From Amylibacter sp. (GTDB lineage: Bacteria > Pseudomonadota > Alphaproteobacteria > Rhodobacterales > Rhodobacteraceae), in assembly GCA_021775355.1 (NCBI GenBank), contig JAJFHZ010000010.1, forward strand, positions 124,001 through 188,000: a stretch of DNA of 64,000 nucleotides, read 5' to 3'. The position numbers and the translations under genes are program-made. The notes under the pieces are model-generated. The model ran no database searches and was not told the origin of the DNA. It was given only the letters and a program-made list of their open reading frames with translations. Below, in pieces: positions 16,578-24,928 of the stretch (position 1 is its first letter; every line of letters begins with the position of its first letter).

Positions 16578-17924
16578 TCAGTTGGAAATTCCAGCCAAGG
16601 ATGCGAGTTTACGCATCGTTTCATTGGTCACCTTACCCGTCTCTGACCGCGGTATGGTATCGAGAAAGATAATTCTTTTGGGCACAAAAACGGAATCAAC
16701 ATGACGTAGTAAATGTCGCCGTATTGACGCAATGATTTCCTTGTTCGACAGCCCCAACGAAGGATCGGCCACGGCTACAATTGCCAGCATATCATCGTCT
16801 TGATGTTTGGAATGAAGATATATGGCATCTAGGATACCCGGGGCTTCTATAAGTATGGAGTTTAAGGCCGAAACTCTGCCTCGCTTACCGTGAATTCCAA
16901 TCATATCATCGGTACGCCCCAGCAATATAAACTTGCCATCTGTGCCGATTTCCACCTCATCACCCAAAGGAAGTGTAGCAGGCAGATGGGGCGCAGTAAC
17001 TAAACATTCACCTGATACCATCTTCAACGCAAACCCAGCCACCGGTTGCCAAGTACTTTCGTAAGCTGTCCTTCGGATCGCCATCGAACCCGTTTCAGTG
17101 CTACCATAAATCTCCATGACTTGGCGATCACCATGCGCTTCCAACCTTTCGGCCTGAACAAGCGGCAACGGTGCAGTTGCTGAGATAACGCAGCAGATTT
17201 CCGGGGCGTCAAGAATTGTGGTTTCAAGAAACCTCAAGTGTGCAGGGCTGGTGATTAAAACCAAATTTGTAAACCCTTGACTCCTTGCCGCTTCCACGGC
17301 GATCTCAAGATCAGCCGGATAAAACACGGTATCCTGATAGCAACAGTAACCAAAGCCAAGTGTCGCAAAAATTGTAGCTTCTAAACCAAACATATGTCTG
17401 TGAGGTGTGGTCCCAATTACGATTGTTTTTTCAGCATCAAAACCAAGTTTCCGCAGAATGTAATCTGTAACATATGCGCCCCCGCTTAGGGTCTCCCAGG
17501 TTTTAACATTGCACTCCGGACGTCTAGTCGACCCAGAACTGAATACACGGATTTCCGTCCGTGTATTTTCGAGAAGAGCGAAAATTTCTGAAGAATCAAT
17601 TTCTTTCGAGTTGAATTCAACTGTGGTAATGCGTTTTGCCCCGCCATCCAAGGATGACGGCCCGCCAAGAATTACTGCATCGGCAGAATGGCCAATCGAA
17701 GCTAAGATCGCTTCTGGAGCATCGGATGATGGAAGAACGGAAATCTGCCCGTTTAGCATTGCAGCCGCTAAACCAAGAGAAAATTCATATCGGTCATCTT
17801 GCAGGTTGCAGACAAGTGACGCCCCGGATAATTTCTTGCGAAACGCTTGTAAATTGGCCGCGAATTGGGTGCGCGTTATCACGCCCCTCTTTGAGAAAAA
17901 CATTGTGCGGCCAGATACACTCAT
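16578..17924 (-). CDS. AMP-dependent aryl acid:ACP ligase (ApeH-like)
   Basis: A 448-residue compact ANL-superfamily enzyme. Motifs are RVFSSGSTRRPE (P-loop region), EIYGSTETGSMAIRR (A5), LLGRTDDMIGIHGKR (A7/A8) and IPRSETGKV with the catalytic Lys. The length matches ApeH-type ligases, shorter than fatty acyl-CoA ligases. In E. coli, ApeH loads an aromatic starter such as 4-hydroxybenzoate onto an ACP; the same role is inferred here. It lies 2 bp after the COG4648 gene, which overlaps the ACP gene, forming ACP - COG4648 - ligase. No gene for starter synthesis (chorismate lyase, ammonia-lyase) is visible nearby. Confidence 0.86.
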   Translation of the reverse strand: MSVSGRTMFFSKRGVITRTQFAANLQAFRKKLSGASLVCNLQDDRYEFSLGLAAAMLNGQISVLPSSDAPEAILASIGHSADAVILGGPSSLDGGAKRITTVEFNSKEIDSSEIFALLENTRTEIRVFSSGSTRRPECNVKTWETLSGGAYVTDYILRKLGFDAEKTIVIGTTPHRHMFGLEATIFATLGFGYCCYQDTVFYPADLEIAVEAARSQGFTNLVLITSPAHLRFLETTILDAPEICCVISATAPLPLVQAERLEAHGDRQVMEIYGSTETGSMAIRRTAYESTWQPVAGFALKMVSGECLVTAPHLPATLPLGDEVEIGTDGKFILLGRTDDMIGIHGKRGRVSALNSILIEAPGILDAIYLHSKHQDDDMLAIVAVADPSLGLSNKEIIASIRRHLLRHVDSVFVPKRIIFLDTIPRSETGKVTNETMRKLASLAGISN

Positions 17925-17926
17925 CG

Positions 17927-18565
17927 TCAGAATTCCAAATTTTTCCAGGTCTTCCTGTCCGAGATCAAGCTAAGTGTTTCTTTCCAATTTTCACGGCGCG
18001 TAAAACGGTACTCGGCAATTTTATGTGTCACCACAAACCAACATACCTGCATCACCACAAACGCAAACAGAAAACTGTTGGTCCAAGCTCGAAACGGTTC
18101 CCAGATTATAGCTACGATTCCCAAAAATGCCGAAGTCAAACCGAACAAAGTCCATGCGCGGCATTGGTTTTTCAGGTACACGACAAACTCTGGAGGTAGA
18201 TCAGACCCATCATCGTTTAGTTTCACAAACTGGATCAATACAGGTGTTCGCCCGCGAACCAAGCTGTTCCCAAACACATATGCGACAATTAAGTTGATCG
18301 AGACAATTGCCAAGTATGGCGACAATTGCATGTCAGGGATTTGATAGGCCAAAAATAAAATGGACAGGCTGAAAATCACGAAAAAGAACCATACCACCTG
18401 CCGTCGAACACCAACAGATTGCATAAAAAGTCCTGCGATTCCAAGGGTAAAAAGAACAAAAAGAACGTCAAACAACGGCGAATAAATCATCCAACTTATA
18501 AGAAGAACAGCTATAGGAATAATTGCTTTCCAACTGCCGAAAAACTTATTCAGTGTAGAAATCAC
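17927..18565 (-). CDS. COG4648-type membrane protein (ApeG-like)
   Basis: A 212-residue polytopic membrane protein with about six hydrophobic helices (for example AIIPIAVLLISWMIY, VVWFFFVIFSLSILFLAY, SFLFAFVVMQVCWFVV) and a charged C-terminus rich in Arg and Lys. The segment FVKLNDDGSDLPPEFVVYLKNQCRAWTLFG is typical of the COG4648 family found between ACP and AMP ligase genes in APE clusters. Homologues are sometimes mislabelled 'DNA gyrase subunit B'. Its start overlaps the ACP stop by 4 nt (ATGA). The role is unknown; a membrane platform for the pathway or a transport step is possible. Confidence 0.8.
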   Translation of the reverse strand: MISTLNKFFGSWKAIIPIAVLLISWMIYSPLFDVLFVLFTLGIAGLFMQSVGVRRQVVWFFFVIFSLSILFLAYQIPDMQLSPYLAIVSINLIVAYVFGNSLVRGRTPVLIQFVKLNDDGSDLPPEFVVYLKNQCRAWTLFGLTSAFLGIVAIIWEPFRAWTNSFLFAFVVMQVCWFVVTHKIAEYRFTRRENWKETLSLISDRKTWKNLEF

Positions 18566-18855
18566 CGAATTCTGTTCTCAGATATATGCCGGGCAAGGGA
18601 GCTAAGGCAGGCAAAAATTTCTTGGTTACGCTCGTCGTCAGAACGTAGCTTAAATCCGTATTTTTCGCTAATGGCGAAAGCTAATTCCAAGGCATCAATT
18701 GAATCTAGACTCAGTCCATCCCCAAATAAAGGCTCTTCAGGATTAATTTCCAAAGCGGAAATGTCTTCTAGTACAAGTGATTCTACAATTAATTCAGCGA
18801 TCTCATTGCGAAGCATCGTAAAATCTTCGCTAATGTTATTATTATTTTCCGTCAT
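18562..18855 (-). CDS. Acyl carrier protein of APE cluster (ApeE/ApeF-like)
   Basis: A 97-residue acidic carrier protein. The phosphopantetheine attachment motif is GDGLSLDSIDALEL with Ser52 as the modified residue; the phrase LFGDGLSLDSIDALEL is characteristic of APE-cluster ACPs. An unusual Asn-rich N-terminus (TENNNN) precedes the domain. E. coli uses two ACPs (ApeE, ApeF); I find only this one. Its gene starts an operon with COG4648 and the ligase after a 188-bp gap, and AAGGAC lies ahead of the ATG. Confidence 0.9.
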   Translation of the reverse strand: MTENNNNISEDFTMLRNEIAELIVESLVLEDISALEINPEEPLFGDGLSLDSIDALELAFAISEKYGFKLRSDDERNQEIFACLSSLARHISENRIR

Positions 18856-19043
18856 TCGGGCGTCCTTCTACACACTTTGTCAAATGACGCCTATCTGACA
18901 GTGCAGCGTATCTTTGTCCACTTCCGACATTGACCGTTATCTGGGTTTGTAGGTTGAGTGTGTCTTTGCAACACCATCCTCATACTTATGCCAGTTATGT
19001 CTCAGATGGTCTTGATTGATGAACTTTGGTGCCATGGGTCGGA
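18856..19043. other. 188-bp gap between ketoreductase and ACP genes, likely old cluster boundary
   Basis: The largest same-strand gap in the APE cluster; most other genes here overlap or nearly touch. It separates KR (end of the lolA-MMPL-KS-CLF-DH-KR unit) from ACP (start of the ACP-COG4648-ligase unit). A short leftward frame at 18937-19035 (32 codons, starts MAPKFINQDHLRHNW) has no ribosome-binding site and no family I recognise. If the cluster is circularly permuted, this gap is where the original ends would have been joined. It probably also contains the ACP promoter, though no convincing -35/-10 pair is seen. Confidence 0.4.
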
Positions 19044-19760
19044 TCAACTGGTTCCGCCGTCTACAGCAATGTGTTGCCCTGAGATGTAGCCTGCTTTCTC
19101 ACTGGCCAGAAAACCTACTATAGCGGCAACTTCATGCACCGTTCCTGCCCGTCGTGAAGGTGAGAGCCCTACAAGCGCATCGTAGTTTTCCAACGCTTTA
19201 GTCTCTGAAGTATCAATGAGACCGGGCGCAACAACATTTGCAGTAATACCACGTGAGCCGTATTCCTGTGTCAGTGACTTTACTAAAGGAAGCAGTCCAC
19301 CTTTGGCGGCTGCATAGTTGGCTTGGCCGCGGTTGCCAAGCGTGGCAGATAGGGATGACATAGCGATAATTCTGCCCCAACGGGATCGCATCATTGGGAC
19401 AATAATTGGACGAAGCGTTGCAAAAAAACTTGTAAGATTCAGATCAACGACCTCTTGCCAATCTTCAAAATTCATCGCGGCAAATGGTTTATCTCTCTGT
19501 CCCCCAACACAGTGAACAAAAACTTGAATAGGTGAATCCGATGTGATTTTTTCGAGTACTTCCGAGGATTTTGGATCCAAAAGGTCCAAAACCAGAATTT
19601 CGGCGCTTCCCCCGGCAAACAAGATGCGCTCCATACACTCGCTAGCCTTGGAAATATTGCTATTAGTGTGAATGATAACGTAAAGCCCTTGTGAAGCTAG
19701 TTCTTCGCATACAGCAATTCCAATGGGACTTGACCCACCAGCAACCAAAGCCCGCTTCAT
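19044..19760 (-). CDS. 3-ketoacyl-ACP reductase, FabG-like (ApeQ)
   Basis: A 238-residue classical SDR of the FabG group. The cofactor motif is AGGSSPIG (residues 7-14), the catalytic triad is Ser136, Tyr149 and Lys153 (QANYAAAKGG), and the C-terminus is GQHIAVDGGTS. In E. coli ApeQ reduces the 3-keto group in each APE elongation cycle. Its ATG overlaps the stop of the ApeP-type dehydratase gene (ATGA), making it the last gene of the lolA-MMPL-KS-CLF-DH-KR unit. The gene is complete. Confidence 0.9.
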   Translation of the reverse strand: MKRALVAGGSSPIGIAVCEELASQGLYVIIHTNSNISKASECMERILFAGGSAEILVLDLLDPKSSEVLEKITSDSPIQVFVHCVGGQRDKPFAAMNFEDWQEVVDLNLTSFFATLRPIIVPMMRSRWGRIIAMSSLSATLGNRGQANYAAAKGGLLPLVKSLTQEYGSRGITANVVAPGLIDTSETKALENYDALVGLSPSRRAGTVHEVAAIVGFLASEKAGYISGQHIAVDGGTS

Positions 19761-20182
19761 TCGTTTTCAACTTTCATTTGCAACATCGCTTGCCCCTTAA
19801 CGATTTCCTGCTCTTCGCTTCGAACACAGAAACTATAAAGCGCAACATCCGCATCAAAGTGAATTTGATCAGCGTAGATGTCAAGGTTTTGGCTGGTTTC
19901 CCCAACGACATTCTTGGTAAACTCTACTTTTTTGAGACCGATAAGCAGCCCAGTGTGATTATTCGCAATGTTGTATAATGATGTATGTACTGCAGCCGCT
20001 TGGGCACCTAACTCCACAAGGGTGACGGAAAACAATGTTCCGTTTAACCGCAGGGGATAATCATTCACGTTGTGATCACTGGCAACGCAATGGATATGGG
20101 TATCCGTTGCGATGACAACGCGTTTGATTAGTCGCATTGCACCCTGATGCGGCATTCGGTTAAGGCCATCTTGAAAACTCAC
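19757..20182 (-). CDS. Hotdog-fold dehydratase (ApeP-like)
   Basis: A 141-residue hotdog protein. The segment MPHQGAMRLIKRVV near the N-terminus is the usual entry of ApeP-type dehydratases, followed by LVELGAQAAAVHTSL, the helix that packs against the active site. I choose the GTG at 20182, which overlaps the CLF stop (GTGA) and has AAGGTGAA upstream; longer in-frame starts would overlap CLF by up to 85 nt. Together with the ApeI-type enzyme it would form the polyene double bonds. It overlaps the KR gene by 4 nt. Confidence 0.83.
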   Translation of the reverse strand: MSFQDGLNRMPHQGAMRLIKRVVIATDTHIHCVASDHNVNDYPLRLNGTLFSVTLVELGAQAAAVHTSLYNIANNHTGLLIGLKKVEFTKNVVGETSQNLDIYADQIHFDADVALYSFCVRSEEQEIVKGQAMLQMKVENE

Positions 20183-20970
20183 AGCTGTTTCACCTTGATG
20201 CACAAGCCATAATCCTTGTTCAAGCCTAAGAAGATATCTTCTTGGGGACTTCCTGCAAGGCACTTCAGAAGGGGGAAGACCGCCAAAATGGGGTTATAGC
20301 TGTTCTCAGGTATTTGGGGCAGGCTTGCAAAAGGCATTGGGTTGGGTGTTTTGCAGTACGAAATTTTTAATTCCGCGATCGTATTGGCGCTTGGTTCTGG
20401 CTTCAAGGCAAACCCAACCCCAAGCGGGATGTTTATTTTATGTGAGGCACTAAGGGGGTATGGCAAAGGGGCGTCATACAGAACCAATCCAACTGGACAG
20501 TTTTCTGATTTTATCTGCATAGATGCTTTTAGAAAACCCGCACCAACAGTGTAATTGTGGGCATTGATGCTGGTGACAGGGCATTTTACACCAGCGGCAA
20601 TAGTCCACTGACCTGATGCCGCATTGTGGACCGAATTCTGAAATCGCAACGGTTGTATCGCCTTTTCAGGCGTGCCTAACGCATCAAGAATGACATTTAG
20701 CGTCTCGCCCTCACCAACCGAAGAGGCGAACACCCATGCAGTCTCTTTTGGTAAAGTTTCATGTATCTTCTCGGCAACGGATATAGCCAACAGTATCTGT
20801 GGACTAAGCCGACGCCGGGACCGCATTGGCAAGCTTTCCAGTTGCGCGCGCCAATCTTCTTCAAATGAGATTACATCCTGACAATTGAGCGAAGCAAGGA
20901 ATTCGTCCCAACCATTTACATGGGGTGATACGATCGTGGCGCGGTCCAGAAAGAGAGAGTTTTGCTTCAT
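20179..20970 (-). CDS. Beta-ketoacyl synthase chain-length factor (ApeC-like)
   Basis: A 263-residue ketosynthase-fold protein of the 'Ketoacyl-synt_2' type. It is much shorter than a true ketosynthase. The nucleophile region is degenerate: TSINAHNYTVGAGFLKAS stands where a KS would have TACSS, so no active-site Cys is present. It begins at the ATG at 20970, which overlaps the KS stop (ATGA). In E. coli, ApeC forms a heterodimer with the active ketosynthase ApeO and sets polyene length. The tight coupling to KS here supports a 1:1 complex. Confidence 0.85.
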   Translation of the reverse strand: MKQNSLFLDRATIVSPHVNGWDEFLASLNCQDVISFEEDWRAQLESLPMRSRRRLSPQILLAISVAEKIHETLPKETAWVFASSVGEGETLNVILDALGTPEKAIQPLRFQNSVHNAASGQWTIAAGVKCPVTSINAHNYTVGAGFLKASMQIKSENCPVGLVLYDAPLPYPLSASHKINIPLGVGFALKPEPSANTIAELKISYCKTPNPMPFASLPQIPENSYNPILAVFPLLKCLAGSPQEDIFLGLNKDYGLCIKVKQL

Positions 20971-22157
20971 CGGCTTAATACAAGTGCACAGTTGCTTCCA
21001 CCGAATCCGAACGAGTTGCTTATTACGTGACGAAGTTGGCCATTTCGGCAACTTTCACTTACATTCGGTAACAACGCGGGATCAAGGTCAATCAGGCCCG
21101 TATTCCCGGGGATCACTTCGTCTTCAAGCGCGTATTGGCAAAAGACCGCTTCAGCCGCGCCAGCTGCGCCAAGAGTGTGTCCAATTGCACCTTTGACAGA
21201 TGAAGCAGGTACAGACCGATAAACAGCGGTCTCAACAGCTTTGGCTTCGGTGGAATCGTTCACAATCGTTGCTGTTCCATGCAGGTTTACGTAGTCGATA
21301 TCGTTCGGTGTCAGGTTTGCACGTTCTAGCGCCGCCTTGATTGCCTGAGAGGCGCCAGAACCATCTGGGGGTGGCGTAGACATGCTGGTTCCGTCAGAAC
21401 TTTCTCCGTATCCGCTGAGCTTCAGATATCCATCGGCATCGCGTTCAACAATCATAAATGCGGCGGCCTCGCCAATTGACAGCCCATCACGTGATGCGTC
21501 ACATGGGCGGCATGGCACCTTTGACATCAGTTCCAACGATTCAAACCCATACAACGAAGTCATGCAAAGACTGTCCACTCCGCCCGTAAGAACGGCATCG
21601 CAAAGCCCAGATTCGACCAACTGACATGCATCCACTAGCGCCTTGGCCGAAGATGAACAGGCGGTTGAAATGGTATAACCTGGGCCCGTGAAACCAAGAT
21701 ACTCTTGAAGAAAAGTTGTAATTGCATGCAGATTATCATGGTGTCGTGTCGAATAATCTTCAGGCATCGCACCATTCTCTGGTATTGCCTTATAGGTTTT
21801 TTCCAGCATTTCGACACCGGATGTCGAGGTGCCAAGAACGATGCCACAGCGATCCGCACCCCATCGGTTTCGAATTTTCAGCACGGCCTGTTCAAATCCG
21901 TCGGTGACTAATGCCGCCAACGCCAGTCTGGTCGCCCGGTTGTCAAAGTCTGCAACTCTGGAAGGAAAACCAATTCCTTCAACATCCGGAACCTTGCCCA
22001 AATAGCAATCAAATTGCAGGTCTAAGCCATGATTATTCGAAAGTCCTGACCGCCCTTCACGAAGGGCCAACAAATGACTGGAACGCCCGTATCCAAGGCA
22101 CGTAACGATAGAACTATGGGTAATTCCACAATTGTTGGTACGTGGGTGCTGAAGCAT
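20967..22157 (-). CDS. Beta-ketoacyl-ACP synthase (ApeO-like)
   Basis: A 396-residue FabF-type ketosynthase with an intact catalytic triad: Cys167 in STACSSSA, His293 in NLHGTATIV and His328 in IGHTLGAAGA. The C-terminus has the usual NSFGFGGSNCALVL. It performs decarboxylative condensation of malonyl-ACP with the growing aryl polyene. Its start lies 4 bp after the MMPL stop, and its end overlaps the chain-length factor start. It is the only complete ketosynthase here; E. coli has an additional one (ApeR). Confidence 0.92.
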   Translation of the reverse strand: MLQHPRTNNCGITHSSIVTCLGYGRSSHLLALREGRSGLSNNHGLDLQFDCYLGKVPDVEGIGFPSRVADFDNRATRLALAALVTDGFEQAVLKIRNRWGADRCGIVLGTSTSGVEMLEKTYKAIPENGAMPEDYSTRHHDNLHAITTFLQEYLGFTGPGYTISTACSSSAKALVDACQLVESGLCDAVLTGGVDSLCMTSLYGFESLELMSKVPCRPCDASRDGLSIGEAAAFMIVERDADGYLKLSGYGESSDGTSMSTPPPDGSGASQAIKAALERANLTPNDIDYVNLHGTATIVNDSTEAKAVETAVYRSVPASSVKGAIGHTLGAAGAAEAVFCQYALEDEVIPGNTGLIDLDPALLPNVSESCRNGQLRHVISNSFGFGGSNCALVLSR

Positions 22158-22160
22158 GCG

Positions 22161-24350
22161 TCAACTGTCCCTTTTTGTTTCAGCGAGCGTAAACAATAAC
22201 ATCACAAGAAGTCCAACAACAACCGTCAATCCGACTTGATGCAAAATTTGCACACTGGATAGGGACAACACCAAAAATGCAATTAACGTTGAGCTGGCGC
22301 AAAGGGATACAGACAACGATGCGGTGTTTTTCTCTAACGTGCCCTTCAGTTCTTTGATGAACAGGCTGTAGTCAACGCCGATCCCCACAACCAATGCCAG
22401 TGCCAAAATCTGAAATATGCTAAGTGTTCCGAAAAACACGACCATAATGCTGGCTGTAATCCCAACAGCAGCGGCTGAAGTTAGAAAAATCCGTCCCGCG
22501 CTTTTCCAACTTCTCAACCCCATGCCAAGCAAGGGAACGGCAACTATGACACCAACGCCCAGCCATAAAACCACCTGATTTTGAATCTTTGCTATCGCTT
22601 GACGAACCGGAACCAAGAAATCCACCATTGTTGCTTTTGGGGATTGGATATCCATATTTGGCGGGCCCGCTTTTTCCGGTAGAAAAAGCTGCACATATTC
22701 GTGAAAACCAGATTGCACTTTTTCCAATCGACCGACAGCAACCCGCATTTCCGGGAACCGATTCAATTCTTCAAAACTGATCCTTGAAGACGATCGAGCA
22801 AGTGCATATGCCTCAACTTGCCTATCGACAAATGTCGGAGACATTCCGGCCAACTGAAGCGCCTGTTTCGCCATATCTCTGTAATCTTTTACGGGGGGTA
22901 AAAATGGTTTGGATGGTGGAATAAAATTCGATACCATTGAGTAGGATTCAATAACGCCATCCGCAACCGCGGCTTCCAAGGTCTGTGACAATCCTTTTTC
23001 GTTCGCAAGAAGCTCATCAAAATCGCGTCCACCCACTGAAATGGCATACCGGGCCGAGGGCAATTTTAATTTTGTCCCCATCAGCTTTATTTCAGCGGCG
23101 ACTTCGGGCGGCGGCCCGAACAATGTAAGGGGCGCTTCCCTTTGGAAGCTGAGGACAAACAATAACCCGCTGACGGCAAGACAGCTTTCGATCACTGGTT
23201 TATATGGCAGTTTCCAAACGAATTTCTTCAATGAAATCCCAGCGTGAATTTGCACTTTGGGTGAAGGCAGAAACACAGATGCAAGTGCGGAAACAGTCAA
23301 TCCGGAAGCGACAAAAATACCCGTTTGTATGAGAGCGGGGATCTCTGAACCAAGCATAGCAAGAAATGCCAAGCTCGTTGTCATAGCCCCTAAAAGAATT
23401 AGGCGAAATGCCCGTCTGCGGTTGGCTTCGCTGTATCCCAACAAATGAATTGGATAATCCAGCGCAAGCCCAACCAGAGCCCCCCCAAATCCCAGCGAAA
23501 TTACATGGACATATCCGAACAACAACTGAATGAAAAGAATTGCACTGGCAACGCCGAGAGCGAGAGGCAGAAATATATAGAACGCTGCAACAAACGAACG
23601 AAGGCTAAAGATCAACCATGCAAGCAGTAGCCCCCCCGCAAGGGTAGATGCAAAGGCAGAGGCTGTGGCGGTGTGAAACGTTGTTTCTGCAGCTATTGTT
23701 CGAGCCCCAAGAAAATACACGGATGCTTCTTGGTCGGCTGCAATGGATCTGACATTTTCGATCAGGGTGTAAACCTCTGTTGCGTCAAAAGGTCTGTCAC
23801 GAAATGTTGCAAACAGCAGGCTGGTTTTTCCATCGATGGATTGCCAAACACCGTCGAACTGATCGGGTTGTGCGGCGATATCTTCCAACCTATCCACAAC
23901 ACGCATGTAACTGCCGGTAGGATCAAGTAACAATTGATCACTCAATACAGCACCTTCCATACTTGAAAAGAGGTTCCGTGCAGCATTCAAGTTTTCGGCC
24001 ATTCTGGTGCTGGAAAAGTCCTCTGGACTTGGTGGTGCAAGCTGGAACCGTTTATCCCAAACCCAATCAAGGAAACCCTGGGAAGGCTGCGTGGGCCCGA
24101 AACTGACATCTTGTATCAATGGATCAGCAGCAAGCGCTACCGTAATTGTTTTTGCCACTGCTACGCGAATGTCGGGGGTGGCAGCGTCAACTCCGATTAT
24201 CAACTCTTGGCTTGGTTCTATCGCCATGGCATTTTGCAATGACCCCTCACTGCCGAGCACTGCCCCAGCATCAGACTTGATGGTCACCTCTGTTGCCAGT
24301 ACGACGATCAGCGTTACCAGCATCAATACTACAAAACATATGCGCATCAT
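22161..24350 (-). CDS. MMPL-family exporter (ApeM-like)
   Basis: A 729-residue RND/MMPL-type transporter. A first membrane helix (VVLMLVTLIVVLATEV) is followed by a large periplasmic loop, a helix bundle including GGALVGLALDYPIHLLGY, a second loop, and a second bundle with ALALVVGIGVDYSLFIKEL; both Asp-Tyr pairs sit at the proton-relay position typical of the family. The start ATG overlaps the lolA-like stop (ATGA). In APE clusters this exporter and the LolA-like protein are believed to move the polyene lipid to the outer membrane. Complete length; no frameshift. Confidence 0.9.
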   Translation of the reverse strand: MMRICFVVLMLVTLIVVLATEVTIKSDAGAVLGSEGSLQNAMAIEPSQELIIGVDAATPDIRVAVAKTITVALAADPLIQDVSFGPTQPSQGFLDWVWDKRFQLAPPSPEDFSSTRMAENLNAARNLFSSMEGAVLSDQLLLDPTGSYMRVVDRLEDIAAQPDQFDGVWQSIDGKTSLLFATFRDRPFDATEVYTLIENVRSIAADQEASVYFLGARTIAAETTFHTATASAFASTLAGGLLLAWLIFSLRSFVAAFYIFLPLALGVASAILFIQLLFGYVHVISLGFGGALVGLALDYPIHLLGYSEANRRRAFRLILLGAMTTSLAFLAMLGSEIPALIQTGIFVASGLTVSALASVFLPSPKVQIHAGISLKKFVWKLPYKPVIESCLAVSGLLFVLSFQREAPLTLFGPPPEVAAEIKLMGTKLKLPSARYAISVGGRDFDELLANEKGLSQTLEAAVADGVIESYSMVSNFIPPSKPFLPPVKDYRDMAKQALQLAGMSPTFVDRQVEAYALARSSSRISFEELNRFPEMRVAVGRLEKVQSGFHEYVQLFLPEKAGPPNMDIQSPKATMVDFLVPVRQAIAKIQNQVVLWLGVGVIVAVPLLGMGLRSWKSAGRIFLTSAAAVGITASIMVVFFGTLSIFQILALALVVGIGVDYSLFIKELKGTLEKNTASLSVSLCASSTLIAFLVLSLSSVQILHQVGLTVVVGLLVMLLFTLAETKRDS

Positions 24351-24928
24351 TGTCCAAGAAGCCTTAAACGGCGCCGTTGCCCGTTTTTTGTACTTATATG
24401 AATAGCTTCCAACACGGCACCGCAGCCAAGCAACACAATGGTTTCCTTCTTTTTAGACGATGCGTTCAATGCTACTGACCAACCGTTCGAATTTACGTCA
24501 AACTGCTTGCTGTAACTGGGATCAATTTTTTCAGACGTGGCAAGAATGATGGATCGCAAAACCGACAAAAATATAGATAGCCGATCCGGAATTGGGTGCC
24601 TTGCGGTCTTATTTGCCCGCCGTACTATAAGAAATTCAGATCCTATCTCTAGCTCTTCAAATACAGGGGCCATTTGCCGTTTGATCAGAGTATCGTTTTG
24701 AGAAACATACAGTACTCCAGAATTCGTAACCACCTCATCAAAAGCCGGGTGCTGAACCTGTTCTTCATAGGGAACTGTTCCATCAACCTTTATTGGCCGC
24801 GACAGTAAGGCCGCCTTTACGCTTTCAGGCGGGCGCAACCTACATCCCTGTTCATTCGCCCCAGATGTTGAAGGAATTAAACCAGTTGTTAGGGTTACGG
24901 CGATACATATACTTATGGGCCGTTGCAT
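24347..24928 (-). CDS. LolA-like outer-membrane carrier protein (ApeL-like)
   Basis: A 193-residue secreted protein. I start at the ATG at 24926-24928 because it gives a signal peptide (MQRPISICIAVTLTTGLIP, cleavage near SGA). Longer frames from 25087 would translate the antisense of LPLAT sense codons and are not expected. The mature part, with KRQMAPVFEELEIGSEFLIV, has the beta-rich pattern of LolA-like carriers. The first 26 codons overlap the 3' end of an LPLAT fragment in another frame and form part of the right repeat. It overlaps MMPL by 4 nt. Periplasmic transfer of the polyene lipid with the MMPL pump is inferred. Confidence 0.8.
   Translation of the reverse strand: MQRPISICIAVTLTTGLIPSTSGANEQGCRLRPPESVKAALLSRPIKVDGTVPYEEQVQHPAFDEVVTNSGVLYVSQNDTLIKRQMAPVFEELEIGSEFLIVRRANKTARHPIPDRLSIFLSVLRSIILATSEKIDPSYSKQFDVNSNGWSVALNASSKKKETIVLLGCGAVLEAIHISTKNGQRRRLRLLGQ

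Noticed and set aside
18937..19035. A 32-codon leftward frame in the KR-ACP gap as a lost second ACP or transposase scrap
   Set aside because: It has no Asp-Ser-Ile/Leu carrier motif and no recognisable transposase motif or terminal inverted repeats.
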